Below, piece by piece: positions 24,955 through 36,626 of a stretch of 63,819 nucleotides of DNA. Position 1 is the stretch's first letter. Every line of letters begins with the position of its first letter. Made by a program: the position numbers and the translations under genes. The notes under the pieces were generated by a model. It was not told the origin of the DNA. It ran no database searches and saw nothing but the letters and a program-made list of their open reading frames with translations. The DNA comes from Welwitschia mirabilis (lineage: Eukaryota > Gnetophyta > Gnetopsida > Welwitschiales): the NCBI GenBank assembly GCA_051453625.1, contig JBOZIK010000001.1, positions 127,660,756 through 127,724,574 of the forward strand, given 5' to 3'.

Positions 24955-26559
24955 TATTAACATTGGCTTTTCCATAGAGAAGGGATGAATAGGAAAGCTA
25001 ATAGAATTTTTTTTTAAGTTTTAACTTTTCAACTAATTACATTATAATAAATTAGACATAAATTAGATAAAAATATAATTTAAAGCAGTATTTATAAGAA
25101 ATAATGAAAATATGTCTATTTTATTATCACTAAGTGTTACAATGATACATTATAATGATACTTTTAGGTAGTATTTAATGTGTGAAATGGGATATTTTAG
25201 TAATCTTTACTATTGAAACATATCACAATGGTATGTGAGTTAGTATGCTAATGATAGTAATAACTAAAGAGAGAACCATAAAAGTATGTGATAATGAGAG
25301 TATACCTTGTTAGTTATAAAATTGAGAAATTAAAAGATCCAAAGGTATTTTATGTGAAATCATATTTAGCTTATATAAAAATCATGTTTTTGACTATTAC
25401 ACATCATTATTACAAGTGCAAGGTTGGTTAGGATAAGTGAAATACTTGTGTAGGATTCCAACAACTAGAAAAATAATTATATTATAGTTGGAATGATAAC
25501 TTATAGTCTTTACCGTTTATTTGATAAGTGGCGATTAGTCTATCTCTTTTCTAATGTTAACTAACTACTTAGGCAGTTAATGTTAAAACTAACTATCTAG
25601 AATGGAAAGAATGAATACATAGTGATATAAATTTATGCTCATTTTTAAACATAACTTAGCATGACTAGATATATGAGAACATAATTTAGTATGAGGCAAA
25701 ACTAATTAAGTTTATTTTAATAATAGTTATCACTAGTTAAATAATTATCAATAATGCTTCCAAAAGAAAAACAAAAAATTAATAAGAAATGAGCTTATTT
25801 TCTTTTTTGTTATGTATTACAACTTTAACATCCATGTGAAACTTTGCAATATCCTTCAACTAATACAATAAAATTTTATAGTAATTCTTAGCCTTGAAAA
25901 TTATCACAAAAGGTTATTTAATCACTATTTCAATGGTAATAATAGACGAAAAATACTAATATAATTTTATTACTTTTTTCTTATAAGAAAAAAAGTAAGA
26001 TAATCAAACAATGATTCACTTATATGAAAATTATATTTGTGACTATTAAACTTTATCGCTATATGATTTATAGCTACTTAGTCAATGAAAAATAGTTATG
26101 AAAACCCATAATAATTAGAAACATTATTATATTATGCCTTCAATGATTACTTGTAGTCTTTATTTCTTAATGATAGACTTCATACTAGTTAATCTTCTAT
26201 TAGGGATTAGTTAACCTCTTTGGTAGTTAATACTAGTTCATAGTTAGTTCACTTGGTGATAAAAATTTGTTATCCTCATAATGTTTGATAAAAAACATAC
26301 TATTCCATAATCACTCACCTATTGTATCTAGTAAGATGTATCAGAAATATTTGGTTCCTTACTTAGTAATGCTTACTCAACTACTTGTTGATGTTTTGAC
26401 ACTTCTTATTACTTGATTTATTTGACCATAAGTAAATCTTTATTAGTTTGAATTTTAAGATTAAAGAATCATGATATTTTCATAATAAAACATCTATTTT
26501 GTCACTTGAATTTATTCATAATTTGGTTTTTTACTAATAGATAATCAAAAGTTACAACA
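24955..26559 (-). repeat. Ty1-copia LTR A, shared by two copia bodies
   Basis: On the minus strand it starts TGTTGTAAC just after a purine tract (plus-strand ATCTCCCTCTATA, 26560-26572) and ends near 24955, before a decayed PBS-like AGTATTAGC. It aligns with LTR B (45572-46797) through blocks such as 25750-25960 against 45745-45950. Internal sequence lies on both sides: a 3' end with polypurine tract above it, and a 5' leader plus gag below it. Confidence 0.7.
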
Positions 26560-26572
26560 ATCTCCCTCTATA
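26560..26572 (-). other. Copia polypurine tract
   Basis: The minus strand reads TATAGAGGGAGAT directly before TGTTGTAAC. A GGGGGAGATTGTTG-type junction is the usual 3' internal/LTR boundary of plant SIRE-like copia elements. Confidence 0.7.
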
Positions 26573-26786
26573 TCATTAATGATAATTAAATTTATATTTA
26601 GGCTTCTACTAAACCTTAGTTCCTTTTAAACGCAAGTTTCTTCTTTATAATGTATATAGTAGAAATACCTAAGCTCAAGGAAAAAAATAGTTTATATCAA
26701 AAGATGCACTTGAAAAGTAATGTATTCATAGACATTCATACATGCATCTGAGTATGTATGTATATGTATATATGTATATATATGTA

Positions 26787-26832
<46 letters not shown>

Positions 26833-27955
26833 AATATCACTTCACCTTGTATTCATAATATTTATCCTAAAAATTTTATATAGAACATAAAGAAACATAT
26901 ATTATTTATTTTATTATGATTAAAAAGATAGTAAACTTAAAAAAATTCACATATAGCATATAGATAGAATAAATTTTTAAGTTCTATAACTTAAAATTTA
27001 ATCAATAATTATGCATAACCATGTAAAAATCATCTGATTTATACTCTTCTCTTTGATATTTCATGACAATGATGGAGGTGAAAAATATAGGGAAAGAATA
27101 AGAAGATGAATAAAATGTAAGTGTATCACTTTAAGTTATAATTTAAGATACATAAAATAAAATGTAAAAAAAAACTAGTCTAAAGTGTCATATTCACTTA
27201 GGGAAATAGTATCTCCACTCTATGAAGAACTCTCTAAATGTGGTAAACATGCTTTTGTAATGGTGCATGAAAACCATAGAAAATCAATAGAAGTAAGTGT
27301 TAGATGCCTTATAAGTAATGAAGCTATAAATTAAAATCACCAAATACTAATATCGTTATTTATTACGTTGGTTGTGTTGGCATGTACTCCTCTTTCTCAT
27401 TAATAACTTATATGTCCTCCTCAATTAAGGTAGAATCTAGAAATCGAAAGGAGAAAATTAGGTAAAGTGATGATCTCTAAGATGATGTTTCTTATAGTAT
27501 CCCTTATGTCATCAAGGATGTGTGTAAAATGCCCAAGTTTTTAATCCTATTCATGTAATTTTATAACTAAAAACTATATACTAAATAATGTTTATGATAA
27601 GATCTATAGCACCTCAAGACCTAGTAGAGTATGAGGGAGTGTCATATGAATAGTGAGGTGGAATTTGCATATCACTCAATGAATAAGACTTAATTCATAC
27701 ACTTTTAATTGAATTAATGTACAGTTATTAATGCTTTTAATGGGTATAGGATGATAATATTATTATGTGAAAGATGAATGTTGAACTTTTTCTCTAATCC
27801 ATTATTAAGCCATCATATTTGAATGTTCATATCTTATGTTGTAAAGTGGACATCTTATATTTAAAGATGATCATTGTTGCATTTATTCTATAGTAAAATT
27901 AATGTAAGAATTTGAGGAGAAAAGGATTATCTTGTTACAATGCCCTTATAAAAGG
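26573..27955 (-). other. Copia 3' region, mostly without recognisable coding sequence
   Basis: Position between the extra ORF and the polypurine tract marks this as the 3' part of the copia element read on the minus strand. It contains the simple repeat at 26753-26830 and no frame that I can assign. Confidence 0.45.
26753..26830. repeat. (TATG)n-(TA)n microsatellite
   Basis: TATG and TG words pass into a long TA run. Same composition type as the repeat at 13666-13738. Confidence 0.95.
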
Positions 27956-28219
27956 TTAATGATGTAGCCAAACATTAACTTTTAATACTTTGTAAACTAG
28001 TAAGAAATGCACTATTTTAAACATGCTAGCTAAGTTATGTTTAAACCTAGATGAATATTTAAATGTATTAAATATAAAATTATGAATGCCACCACAATGT
28101 ATATTAAGAACTTTTGTAATTGTATTTAGAGTGATCTCAAATCTAATATCTAAGATTATTATCTTTATAACATGCTCAACTATGAGGACCACCTCTATGT
28201 TAACATGGAAAAATACCAA
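27956..28219 (-). pseudogene. Plant-transposon-protein-like ORF in the env position of a copia element
   Basis: An 87-residue open stretch reads, in parts, FEITLNTITKVLNIHCGG and later FKHNLASMFKIVHFLLVYKV with KVNVWLHH near the end. This follows the pattern of the putative plant transposon protein domain found in many plant retroelements: GVxIxLxxxxIxxILxIPxxG, a gap, then a helix with LHHIIxxxLxPRGG-type text. It lies about 1.4 kb after the copia RNase H and about 1.4 kb before the polypurine tract of the same strand, where SIRE-type copia elements carry their extra env-like ORF. Only a fragment is open and the flanks are stop-rich. Family assignment is from remembered pattern and is moderately sure. 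Confidence 0.5.
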
Positions 28220-29594
28220 CTGCTTCTAAATATACTTAAGGATGAGGTTTGAGAATAAGTTTTGTATCTAATATATAAATGTATTTATAATTATATTTTT
28301 AAAAGATCTAAGTTTATCAACTTCTATAACTTTTTCTTTAATAACTATTTTATTTTTAGTTGATTTTCAAATTTTATCTTGTTTTCTTTTGAAATTCTTA
28401 TATAAAAATTAAAATCTCTAGTTTTATATCAAGCTAATAAATCCAATTATTTATCTTTTAATGATTTATAATACATAATTTCTCCTCTTCTTTTAGGAAG
28501 CATGATCTACACTTAAACAATGAGCACTAGCACACGTAAAAGAAAATGTAACATATGTATAAGAGATGCATATTCATAAAATTGGTATAAAATTTATCTA
28601 ATAAGTATTATGAATTCTAGATAATTTAATCAAAGAATCGGGAATGCTAAGTAAGGATCTAATGCATGTAAGAAATTAAATTCAGACATTTTATTAAATA
28701 TTTTACATGCTAACTAGATAAGAAAGTTTTCAATATAGTGGAAAAAAGTTTTCAATATAGTGGAAAATAGTTTAATTTTCAAGAATTACAAAAATAATGA
28801 AATAAGGTTTTTATAACTAAGAAAGAAGGGAAAAAAATGTAAAAGAAGTAATTTGTATGCAAAAATCTAAATTTTTTTCAAAAACCATAATTAAAATTAA
28901 TTTTGAGAGAAATAATTACAAACAATCAAAATGTATAAAATTTTGTTTGTTTTAGCATAATCTATAATGATAATGAGAAGTCTTTTTTACCTAATTGGTT
29001 CAAACTAAAAATAATTATAAATTAAAGAATAAATAAAAACTAGGATTTTTGATAAAAATAAAACACACCTTTTATTTTTAATGGAAAAAAATTACAAATA
29101 GGAGTCTTGATCTTTAAAGTTTTGAAAGATGTAACAATTGAAAGGAGTTGAATAAGTATTGAGATTTGCTGCTAAGAATAATTTAAAGTGGTAAGAGACA
29201 TGCAAGAGTGTTTTAATTATTTATAGGTTTTTGAAAAAAGGTAATAGGTTATTAATCCCTAGGTTTAGGCATTCAATTGTTAACTAAAAAAACCAAATTT
29301 GGCTTATGGAAAGTTGATCCATGATGAATAGAGGTGAATAAAATTAAGACTAATAAACCTCAAAATAAAAGGGTTAATTATTTACATAATTATAGTTGAC
29401 TAACTAAGGAACGAAACCCATAAAATAGTTGAATAACAAGGTTTTAACAATGATAATGATTTTTATTTCTATAATAAAATATTCATCTTTCAAGTAAATA
29501 AGAGATTACTTACCAATTAATTGGTCATTAACTAATAAGGCATTAAAAGTTAGAAATAATGAAAGAGATAAATAAGAAGATCAAATAAGATAAT
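28220..29594 (-). other. Copia spacer between RNase H and the extra ORF
   Basis: AT-rich, with no assignable frame. A perfect 22-bp-period duplication lies at 28725-28763 (AGTTTTCAATATAGTGG twice). Confidence 0.45.
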
Positions 29595-29689
29595 TTAGAA
29601 GAATAAGAGCAACTCAATATAGCAAATAAGAATGAAAAAATGGAAAGGTATAAGAAAAAGTTTTAATATTGAGGAATTTATAGAAGAAC

Positions 29690-30105
29690 ACAAATTAATC
29701 CTAGAATAAAGGCTTGGTGGTAATTTTGGATAGTTAATCTTAAATTCAAACATACTTAAGATGATGTCTTTACTCTTAACATAATCATGAATCAAATTAT
29801 GTCTAATTTTTATGCATTTAGTTCTAGAGTGTAGAAAATGATTTTTTAAAATATTAATTGTACTAGAGTTATCACAATAAAGAGGTGTATCAAATTCATT
29901 GAGTTTTATATCCTTTAAAACATGATAAATCCATAATATTTTAGATCCTTTAAAACTATCAATTAATACATATTGTTCTTTAGTAATGGAAGAGATAATA
30001 GAAGTTTATTTATTATTAGCCTAATTAACTAAGAAAGATCTTATAAAGCAATAACATTTACCAAGTAATTTTTATATAATTTCTAGAACTAGCCTAACAA
30101 TAATG
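29690..30105 (-). pseudogene. Ty1-copia RNase H remnant
   Basis: The minus strand reads SSITKEQYVLIDSFKGSKILW, then YCDNSSTINILKNHFLHSRTK, then IRHNLIHDYVKSKDI. These match the copia RNase H order: STAEAEYxA, CDNxSAIxLxxNPxxHxRTKHI, then HHxxRDxVxxG. The catalytic region is recognisable but stops occur upstream (near LVN-ANNK). It is the 3' end of the pol of the second copia body. Confidence 0.85.
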
Positions 30106-31140
30106 AGTAAAATAACGCAAACTAAATTCTTCAAAAAATTAGATTCAATAGAGTATGATAGATTAAAGACTATATAATACTTTGTATCACTTATAAGTGA
30201 GATTCCTTAGGTTTATATCAACCCTTAACACTCAAATGTAATGTTTAGCCAATTTGCAATGAAATATAAAAGACTAACCATCATTTTTTATTCCTTTTTA
30301 TCCACATCCTTATAATTTTCATTAGCATTAATATTATTTATTTTCACCCATAAAAGTGAAGATTAGCTTAATGTTATCCATCCAAAATTTTTCTCATTAA
30401 TTTAATTGAAAAATTCTATTGAGATAAAAAAGCCTCATCTTTTCATTTCTTAATCTACAAGCTATGAAAATTTGTAGCTTACCTAGATAGCTTATCCCAA
30501 AATATTTAATTATTATCTTAGGAAAATCATAAGATAGGAAGTCCAACATGGAACTTAAGATGATGTTATCTACATAAATTTGAACTAAATAAAATTAAAA
30601 TTGATTATTTTCATAAATAATTCTTTCATAAATCTTACTTATAATAAAATCATGTTCAACTAGAAAAGATATTAGGTTTTCATACTATGATCTAAGTTCC
30701 TACTTCAATTCATAGAGGGCCTTATTCAATATGGAGACATAGTTAGATATGCTAGTTCTTCAAAACTAGAAGGTTACTTAACATAACTAATTTATTTAAG
30801 GTTTCATTTAAGAATGCAATTTTAACATTTATTTTATAAATTTTAAAGCTATAAAAATAATATATTGCAAGTAATATTTTAGTAGGTTCTAGTCTAGCTA
30901 CCCAAGTAAATGTTTTTTTCAAAATTAATTATTTTCATTTTGGTATATCTTTATGTTACTAATGTAGTTTCATTTTTAAGTACTTCAAACATATCATTTA
31001 ACTTATTATTAAAAATCCATTTGATTTCAACAATATTATGATCTTTAGGTCTAGATAGAAGTTCCCATGCATCATTTTCCTTGGATTGGTTAAGTTCATC
31101 TTATATGGAGTTTATCCAAACTTCATCACTTTTTACTTCT
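30106..31140 (-). pseudogene. Ty1-copia reverse transcriptase remnant
   Basis: From 31072 downward the minus strand reads SRPKDHNIVEIKWIFNNKLN, matching the RPKxxxVIGTKWVFRNKLD entry to copia RT. Near 30550-30600 it reads LVQIYVDNIILSSML, the catalytic block YVDD with the second Asp changed to Asn (GAT AAC at 30565-30576), a G-to-A type change that would abolish polymerase activity. Many stops lie between. It sits between integrase and RNase H of the same body. Confidence 0.8.
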
Positions 31141-31479
31141 TAGAAGGTTTTAGACTTAAGGGTTATCTCAAAGAATTAGCATAGATGAAATATCTTTGCT
31201 CTAATTTTTCAAATACAACATTAATAACTAAATAAATTAACAAGTATTTTAGAACTACAGTATATTTTTATTGACATTAAGAAGTTGAAATTGTCATTTT
31301 TTTAAGTGATGTTAGTGGGCTAGAGGATGTTGATTTTAATGCTTTAGTATTTTAATTAAGTCTATCTAAGATTACATCTACTCATTTATTATTATCTTCA
31401 TTGTTGATTTTTTCCTTTTTCGTTAATTTTTACATAGATACATTTTTATACTTTACTAGAGTTTGAGTTGTCTATTATG

Positions 31480-32060
31480 TAATCTTTTACTATTTTTAAA
31501 TAACAAGGATAATCCCTTTTATAATTTTAGAATTAGATATTATGATGTTCTTTTTATCTTTTAGGGTATAACCTTTTATTATAATAACCTTGAAATAGGA
31601 GACATTTGGCCTTGCACATTTCCATAGCTCATAGGATATCTTTATCATGCTTGATTACAAAAAATAATTGGAAATGTAGCAATAAATGTTGAATAATTCA
31701 GCCCAAAACCTTATAGATAGGTCTTCTTCTTACAACATAATTCTTATATTTTCTCAAAAAACTCTATTTTTTCTTCTAATAACTCTAATATGTTGAGGAG
31801 TTATAGGCTTAAAGCTCATGCATAATTCTTTTTTCTTAACATAATGATTAAAATTTATAATTTTTAAACTCTTCACTATAATTAATTTTAATTTTTTATG
31901 TTATAACATATTTTATTTTTGAGTCTCTTAAAAAAGGTTTCCAATTTATTGAATGCATTTCTATTGTGTTTAAGAAATAGAACCTAGAAAGATCTAAAGT
32001 AATCATCAACAACTACTAATGATATTCTTCATTACCAATACTTTTAGTAAGTGTTATGCC
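31480..32060 (-). pseudogene. Ty1-copia integrase remnant, second body
   Basis: The minus strand reads LVGITLTKSIGNEEYH, then LDLSRFYFL with NTIEMHSINW, then YSEEFKNYKF, LCEKRIMHEL-like text and YNSSTY. This is the integrase core order: DDYSRFTWVxFLKxKxEAF, SDxGxEFxN, FCExxGIxH, SPRTPQQN. Stops and lost catalytic residues show decay. Confidence 0.75.
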
Positions 32061-32199
32061 TACTAGATTTATGTAGAGAAAATTTAAGGACCATTGATAA
32101 TTCACTAATATAGACTTAGTAAAATCTTTTCTAGTTTTCTTATTAAATTAATAAGAATGATAAACATTATCTTTCACTTTAATATTTTTTATAGATCTT

Positions 32200-32401
32200 T
32201 AACTAGATCATGTTGAGCTATGTTGTATAAAATTTTATATTTAATGTATTCTAGTATTTCATGCCATAATCTACCTTTATTTATAGTAATAAAAGAAAAA
32301 CATTTAATATCTAATGTTTGCTTAACAAAATAAACTTTTACTTTTTTACCACTTGAAAGGACTACTTTACTAGTTTTAGCTAAAACATGATGTTTAAAAT
32401 C
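32200..32401 (-). pseudogene. Ty1-copia gag-pre-integrase remnant, second body, truncated
   Basis: The minus strand reads VYFVKQTLDIKCFSFI followed by NKGRLWHEILEYI and NIAQHDLV, the copia pattern ending in WHRRLGHxS and LxKxDLV. The copia body stops at about 32401, where an Athila-family LTR missing its first ~90 bp begins, so the junction is a deletion or recombination breakpoint. Protease and gag of this body are absent. Confidence 0.75.
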
Positions 32402-33562
32402 ATATTCTAATAATTATGGAGAACTGACTAATAGGATGATCATAGAAACATGTGATTCTTAGCCTATCTAGAGGTATCTCAAGTTATTTTGATAATTCAT
32501 CCTTTGAAGGAAGGATTTACCATGTACAAGACTAATTTCTCTTTGACTTAGAAGATGGAGAAGCCTGTCATTCCCTTTTTCATCTCCACAATAGATAGGA
32601 CGATAGCACTACTGATATGAATGAAGTTTACAGAGGTGACAACAAGGCCTAAAGCTAATGGCTAACTTTTTAACATGGAGTGATGTCCCCATTGTCATCT
32701 CCATGATAATTAGAATGATACCTATTTTTGTATGGATGGAAAGACTTATTTTTATAATGGGGTCATGCAAACCATATAAGCTGTAGGTTTTCTTCTTCGA
32801 CTCCTATGATTAAGCTTCTAGAACTTCAATGTAAAACTATAAAAACCACCCCTTTTCTCCACTTCCTTTTCCATCTTTTGTACCTAATGTTCTTGTGATA
32901 GAAGATTAAAGGATACAAGGTCCATCCAATAGCAACAGAGAGAAGTTTGCCTTGGTGTTTGGCTAAGTATCCTCCATTGAGGTATTCTTACTTTGTTAGA
33001 AGTGGATGTAAATGTTTATGATCAATTCAATTACTTTTTTTACTAATATTGCGTAAATGTTCCTTATGGTTTAAGTTGATTGTAGTTTGCTTTAGTTCTA
33101 AGGGAAACCTTTATTAAGGTTTACTTTATTAGTCTAGATCTTATATTGAATTTTCTTTATTCCATTTCATATTTTCATATTCTATTTGGTATATCTTATA
33201 GTTTATGTTGGTTAGGAATGAGTGATAAGCTCTTCCTAATTGATCTAAATTATAAAAAACTAGTTCTTGTAATAAGAGCATTAGAATTCAAATAGAACTC
33301 ATCTTACTTGCATTTCATCCATTGCATTTCACCTTCATTCATCATTGCATTGTATTTACATTATTGTTTACTTTGATTTATTAAAATAGAAAAGATTAAA
33401 AATACTTTGTAAAATCAATTCTCTAACTTCTAGCCTAGTGCCTTTAATGGATTATGACATTTAGGTTAACTTTTATCTATATTAGTATGTGTTTTATACA
33501 AGTATTATAATTTATAGGTTTTTCCTAAGGAATTAAAGATTGCATAAATTTACATTGTAACA
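32402..33562 (+). repeat. Element A 5' LTR, first ~90 bp missing
   Basis: It aligns with 41726-42870 and ends TACATTGTAACA just before the PBS. A TATA box (TATAAAAA, 32838-32845) lies about 250 bp after two palindromic modules (32565-32606 and 32681-32721). Confidence 0.85.
32838..32845 (+). promoter_or_regulatory. Element A LTR TATA box
   Basis: TATAAAAA, preceded by TGTAAAAC as in the other family LTRs. Counterparts lie at 42136 (3' LTR), 59584 (LTR F) and 63747 (LTR G). Confidence 0.6.
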
Positions 33563-33565
33563 TTT

Positions 33566-33583
33566 TAGTATCATTGTTGGGAA
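33566..33583 (+). other. Element A primer-binding site, tRNA-Asp type, decayed
   Basis: TAGTATCATTGTTGGGA lies three T after the LTR end. The better-kept copy at 60361 reads TGGCACCATTGCCACGGA, and the typical Athila form is TGGCGCCGTTGCCGGGGA. Most differences are C/G to T/A changes. Confidence 0.8.
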
Positions 33584-33732
33584 AGGATGCTAGAAGCTAG
33601 AGGATTTTTACTATCCATATAAGTACCTTGAATTTCTATTCAGGTTATTTATTTAAAATGGTACTATATTTTTAGTATAGTCAAAGTTGGTGTATTTCAG
33701 TAATTTTTCATTTTATTCTAGCTTTAAAGATC

Positions 33733-33983
33733 ACTGTCATCCTCTTTGTCATTCCCACAACATTAGGAATAATAGTCCTAAATTTTTGAATTTATTTTCT
33801 TTTTTGCAGATTTTTTCCTATCTATAGATTAATAATAAAAATACTGCCATCTTCTTTTTCATTCTCATAATAGGCTAGATGATAGTCTAGTTTTCTAGCT
33901 TCAGTAATTTTTCTTTAATTTTAGTTTTCTACTATTGTGATTGTTATCCCTCCTATCATTCCCATGACTAGATGGACAACTAT
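33733..33983 (+). repeat. Leader trio of 44-bp palindromic modules, element A
   Basis: Three modules of 44 bp at 33733-33776, 33843-33886 and 33940-33983. Each has the form ACTGTCATCC, then TGTCATTCCCAC-type centre, then an inverted copy of the first arm. They start 167, 277 and 374 bases after the start of the PBS. Element F has the same trio at 168, 275 and 388. Confidence 0.75.
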
Positions 33984-34297
33984 TAGTTGCTTTTTATTTT
34001 AGTTTTGATTTGCTATCTTTGGTATATAGGGATATGATAAATTCTAGTATAAAGACAAAACATTAGAGAGAGAAAAACTTAATTGAAGAAAATATTAGAC
34101 AAGGATTATTCAACTTCGAGTAACATCTAGGTATGCACATTCCAGATACATGAATTCTAAGAATTGAAAAAGAATATTTTCCTACTTTTATTATTTAAAA
34201 ATCAGATTTTGCAAAATAAAATTATAGCATAAATGTAGATTGTATTATTTCTTTTTTAACTATGTCAAAATCTTCATAAAAATGAAAAAAAGTCACT

Positions 34298-35746
34298 TTG
34301 TCTAATATATCAATCATGATAGAAACTTCTACTTCAAATGCAAATTTTACTCTTAGAGATTTAATTTCTCATAGAAAATGTGAAATCCAAAATCCTTTTG
34401 ATCTACTTGTTGATGATGATGTAGAATTAATAAATTTGAGTTCCTATCTAACATTTTGGAGGGGATCTAAAGAAGACCCTTTCCAACATCTAGATAATAG
34501 TGAACAACTTGCACTTATCTTGGGAAATGAAAAGAAATGCATTAGTGATCATACTTATGTAATTATTTTTCTAGTCATCCTTAGAGAAAAGGCAAAACTT
34601 TAACTTAAAACCATTCCACATAAGAGTCTTAAATCATGAAGTCAAGTGTAAGAAGTTTTTATCAAAATATTTTTGAGTGAAAGTACCATAAGAAAAAGAA
34701 AAGAGGAAGTTACCAATTTTCAAGAACTACATCATGAGGATTATACTACAACATATGAACATGTTATAATAGCTATCGATTCCAACCATGTGGATGAATT
34801 CCATAGAGAAGAATTAGTCGATTATTTCTATAATGAATTAAATATTCAATCTAAACAACTTCTAGACTTTTCTTGTGGTGGCAACTTAATAACCTTAGTT
34901 TTAGAGGAGGCATGGAATGTGTTAGAAAACCTAGTAGAAATAAGTTAAACTTAGCCTAAATCCACTAATAAAAATTGAACTGTGGAGCAAATCATAAAAG
35001 ATTTAAAAGAAGTGAAACATAATAAGAAAGAAGAGATATTTGACTTAGTTAATTTAATTAAGGATTTCACTACCACTTTAGATAAGTACATTTAATTAAT
35101 AGTTAATATAAACATAGTAAAAGATAAAAATATAACTTGAACTTGTGATATTTGTGAAGATAATCCTTATTCAACTAAAGAGTATACCTTATTGCCAACT
35201 TGTAAAAAAAGGAGGTTTGAGGAGACATGTGCATTCAACCAAAGAACACCTAACATTAAAAGTCAATCATAGTTTCAAAAAAGATTACATAAACAATCAC
35301 AATGGAAACATTTTGAGAATAGATGTTCAAATTCAAACTTCTAACCAATTAATCTCAAGTTTTAATCAAATCAAAATGATCGACTTAGAGAATATATATA
35401 AGAATTCAAAAAGATGTAAGTAAAATACTAATAATAATATTGAAAACTTAGTAAATGTGATTCAACCAACAATGCTTGCTAATCAATGATCACAAGGATC
35501 TCTTGCATCTCAACTTTATCTAACTCAAATGAAGTCAAGAGATATTTAAAGGTAATAATAAGAAGTGAACATTATACAACACCTCCTACCCATGAGATTT
35601 TAACTTTCAAAAATAATGAAAAAAATAATGAAGCAGATGACATAGAAATTTTGAACTCATATAACTTCCCATCAACATCACATGCTAAAACCTACACTAA
35701 AAATCCTTTACAAGAAAATAAAGGGAAAAAACCATCTACTTCTTAG
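34298..35746 (+). pseudogene. gag: Element A gag
   Basis: Open pieces lie at 34298-34603, 34673-34948, 35145-35423 and 35486-35746, in shifting frames. The first has the Athila-like N-terminal part (FTLRDLISHRK, SEQLALILGNEK). The second carries the gag core end (ELVDYFYNELNIQSKQLLDFSCGGNL, split here as YFYNELNIQSKQLLD and SCGGNLITLVLEEAW), matching the FYNGLN...DAAAGGxLxxKxPEEA pattern. Near 35144-35155 CDIC followed by NPYSTKEYT is the remnant of the zinc knuckle that binds genomic RNA. At least three stops or frameshifts separate the pieces. A low-complexity Lys/Ser tail ends it. Confidence 0.8.
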
Positions 35747-35939
35747 CTTGATCAATTAAATACAAATCCTACCTTTGATAAATATGTAAAGACTTTGATG
35801 CAAGAGGTAAATGTTAACTTATCTTTTTGGAAAATCTTGAAAGAAAATCCTAAATATTCTAAGTTATGAAAAAACCTAGTAAGAATGAAATAAAAACATA
35901 CCATTCCTAGTAAAGTTTTTTTTAGTCAATCTATTTCCA

Positions 35940-36380
35940 ACTTAGTCATGAAAAAATGTCCTAAATTCAAGGGCCCTGGAGTAGCAATAGTGAGTGTTAC
36001 TTTGGAATAAAATAAAAAAATTTTAAAAGCTTCAATCGACATAGGGCCTAGTCTAAAAATCATGCCTCTTCACATATGTAAAAGATGTAGGTGGGAAAAT
36101 AGAATAGAACCTAAATGAATTATCTTAAAATTGGCTAATACTTTAATTAAAAAACCCTTAGGAATTATCAAGGACCTAGTAATTTAAATAGAGGAATATT
36201 TTTATCCCATAGATGTAGTCATCATTGATGTACATGATGGAGTTTATCCACTACTTTTAGAAAGAGCCTTTTCTGCAACTACTCATTATATCATTGACAC
36301 ATAGATTGGGATGATGGAATGTTATATAGATAATAAGAAGTTTACCATTTAAGTCTTTGATGTTACTGGTAAAAAAATAG
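35940..36380 (+). pseudogene. Element A aspartic protease
   Basis: The plus strand reads KCPKFKGPGVAIVSVTLE, then ASIDIGPSLKIMPLHI at about 36029-36080, the Athila protease active-site pattern (ALxDLGASVNLMPLS). The catalytic Asp is at 36038-36040 but DLGAS has become DIGPS. Downstream YPIDVVIIDVHDG and PLLLERAFSAT match FPVDFVVLDxxED and PLILGRPFLAT. In-frame stops are present. Confidence 0.85.
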
Positions 36381-36581
36381 GAGACAAGTTTAACATAGAA
36401 GAAGAACTTAAACCAAACTTATTTTTACAACATTGGCTAATTAAGGAGAGATTAATAATGCTACGTGAACCAATTTTGTATAATGATCTAATTGAAATAC
36501 ACTGTTTTGAGCTTGAAAATGAATAATACTTTAATTAGAAGGAAATCCAACATTCTTACTCATTAGAAAACCTTTTTGAAG

Positions 36582-36626
36582 AGTGTCATCTCATGTCTAT
36601 CATCCCCATGATAGATAGAATGATAA
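36582..36626 (+). repeat. Palindromic module between protease and RT
   Basis: AGTGTCATCTC, a central TATCATCCCCATGATA and a TAGAATGATAATT arm. It is the same module as in the LTRs and leader, here inside the pol coding region. The local frame reads through it as CHLMSIIPMIDRMIIEN. Confidence 0.7.
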
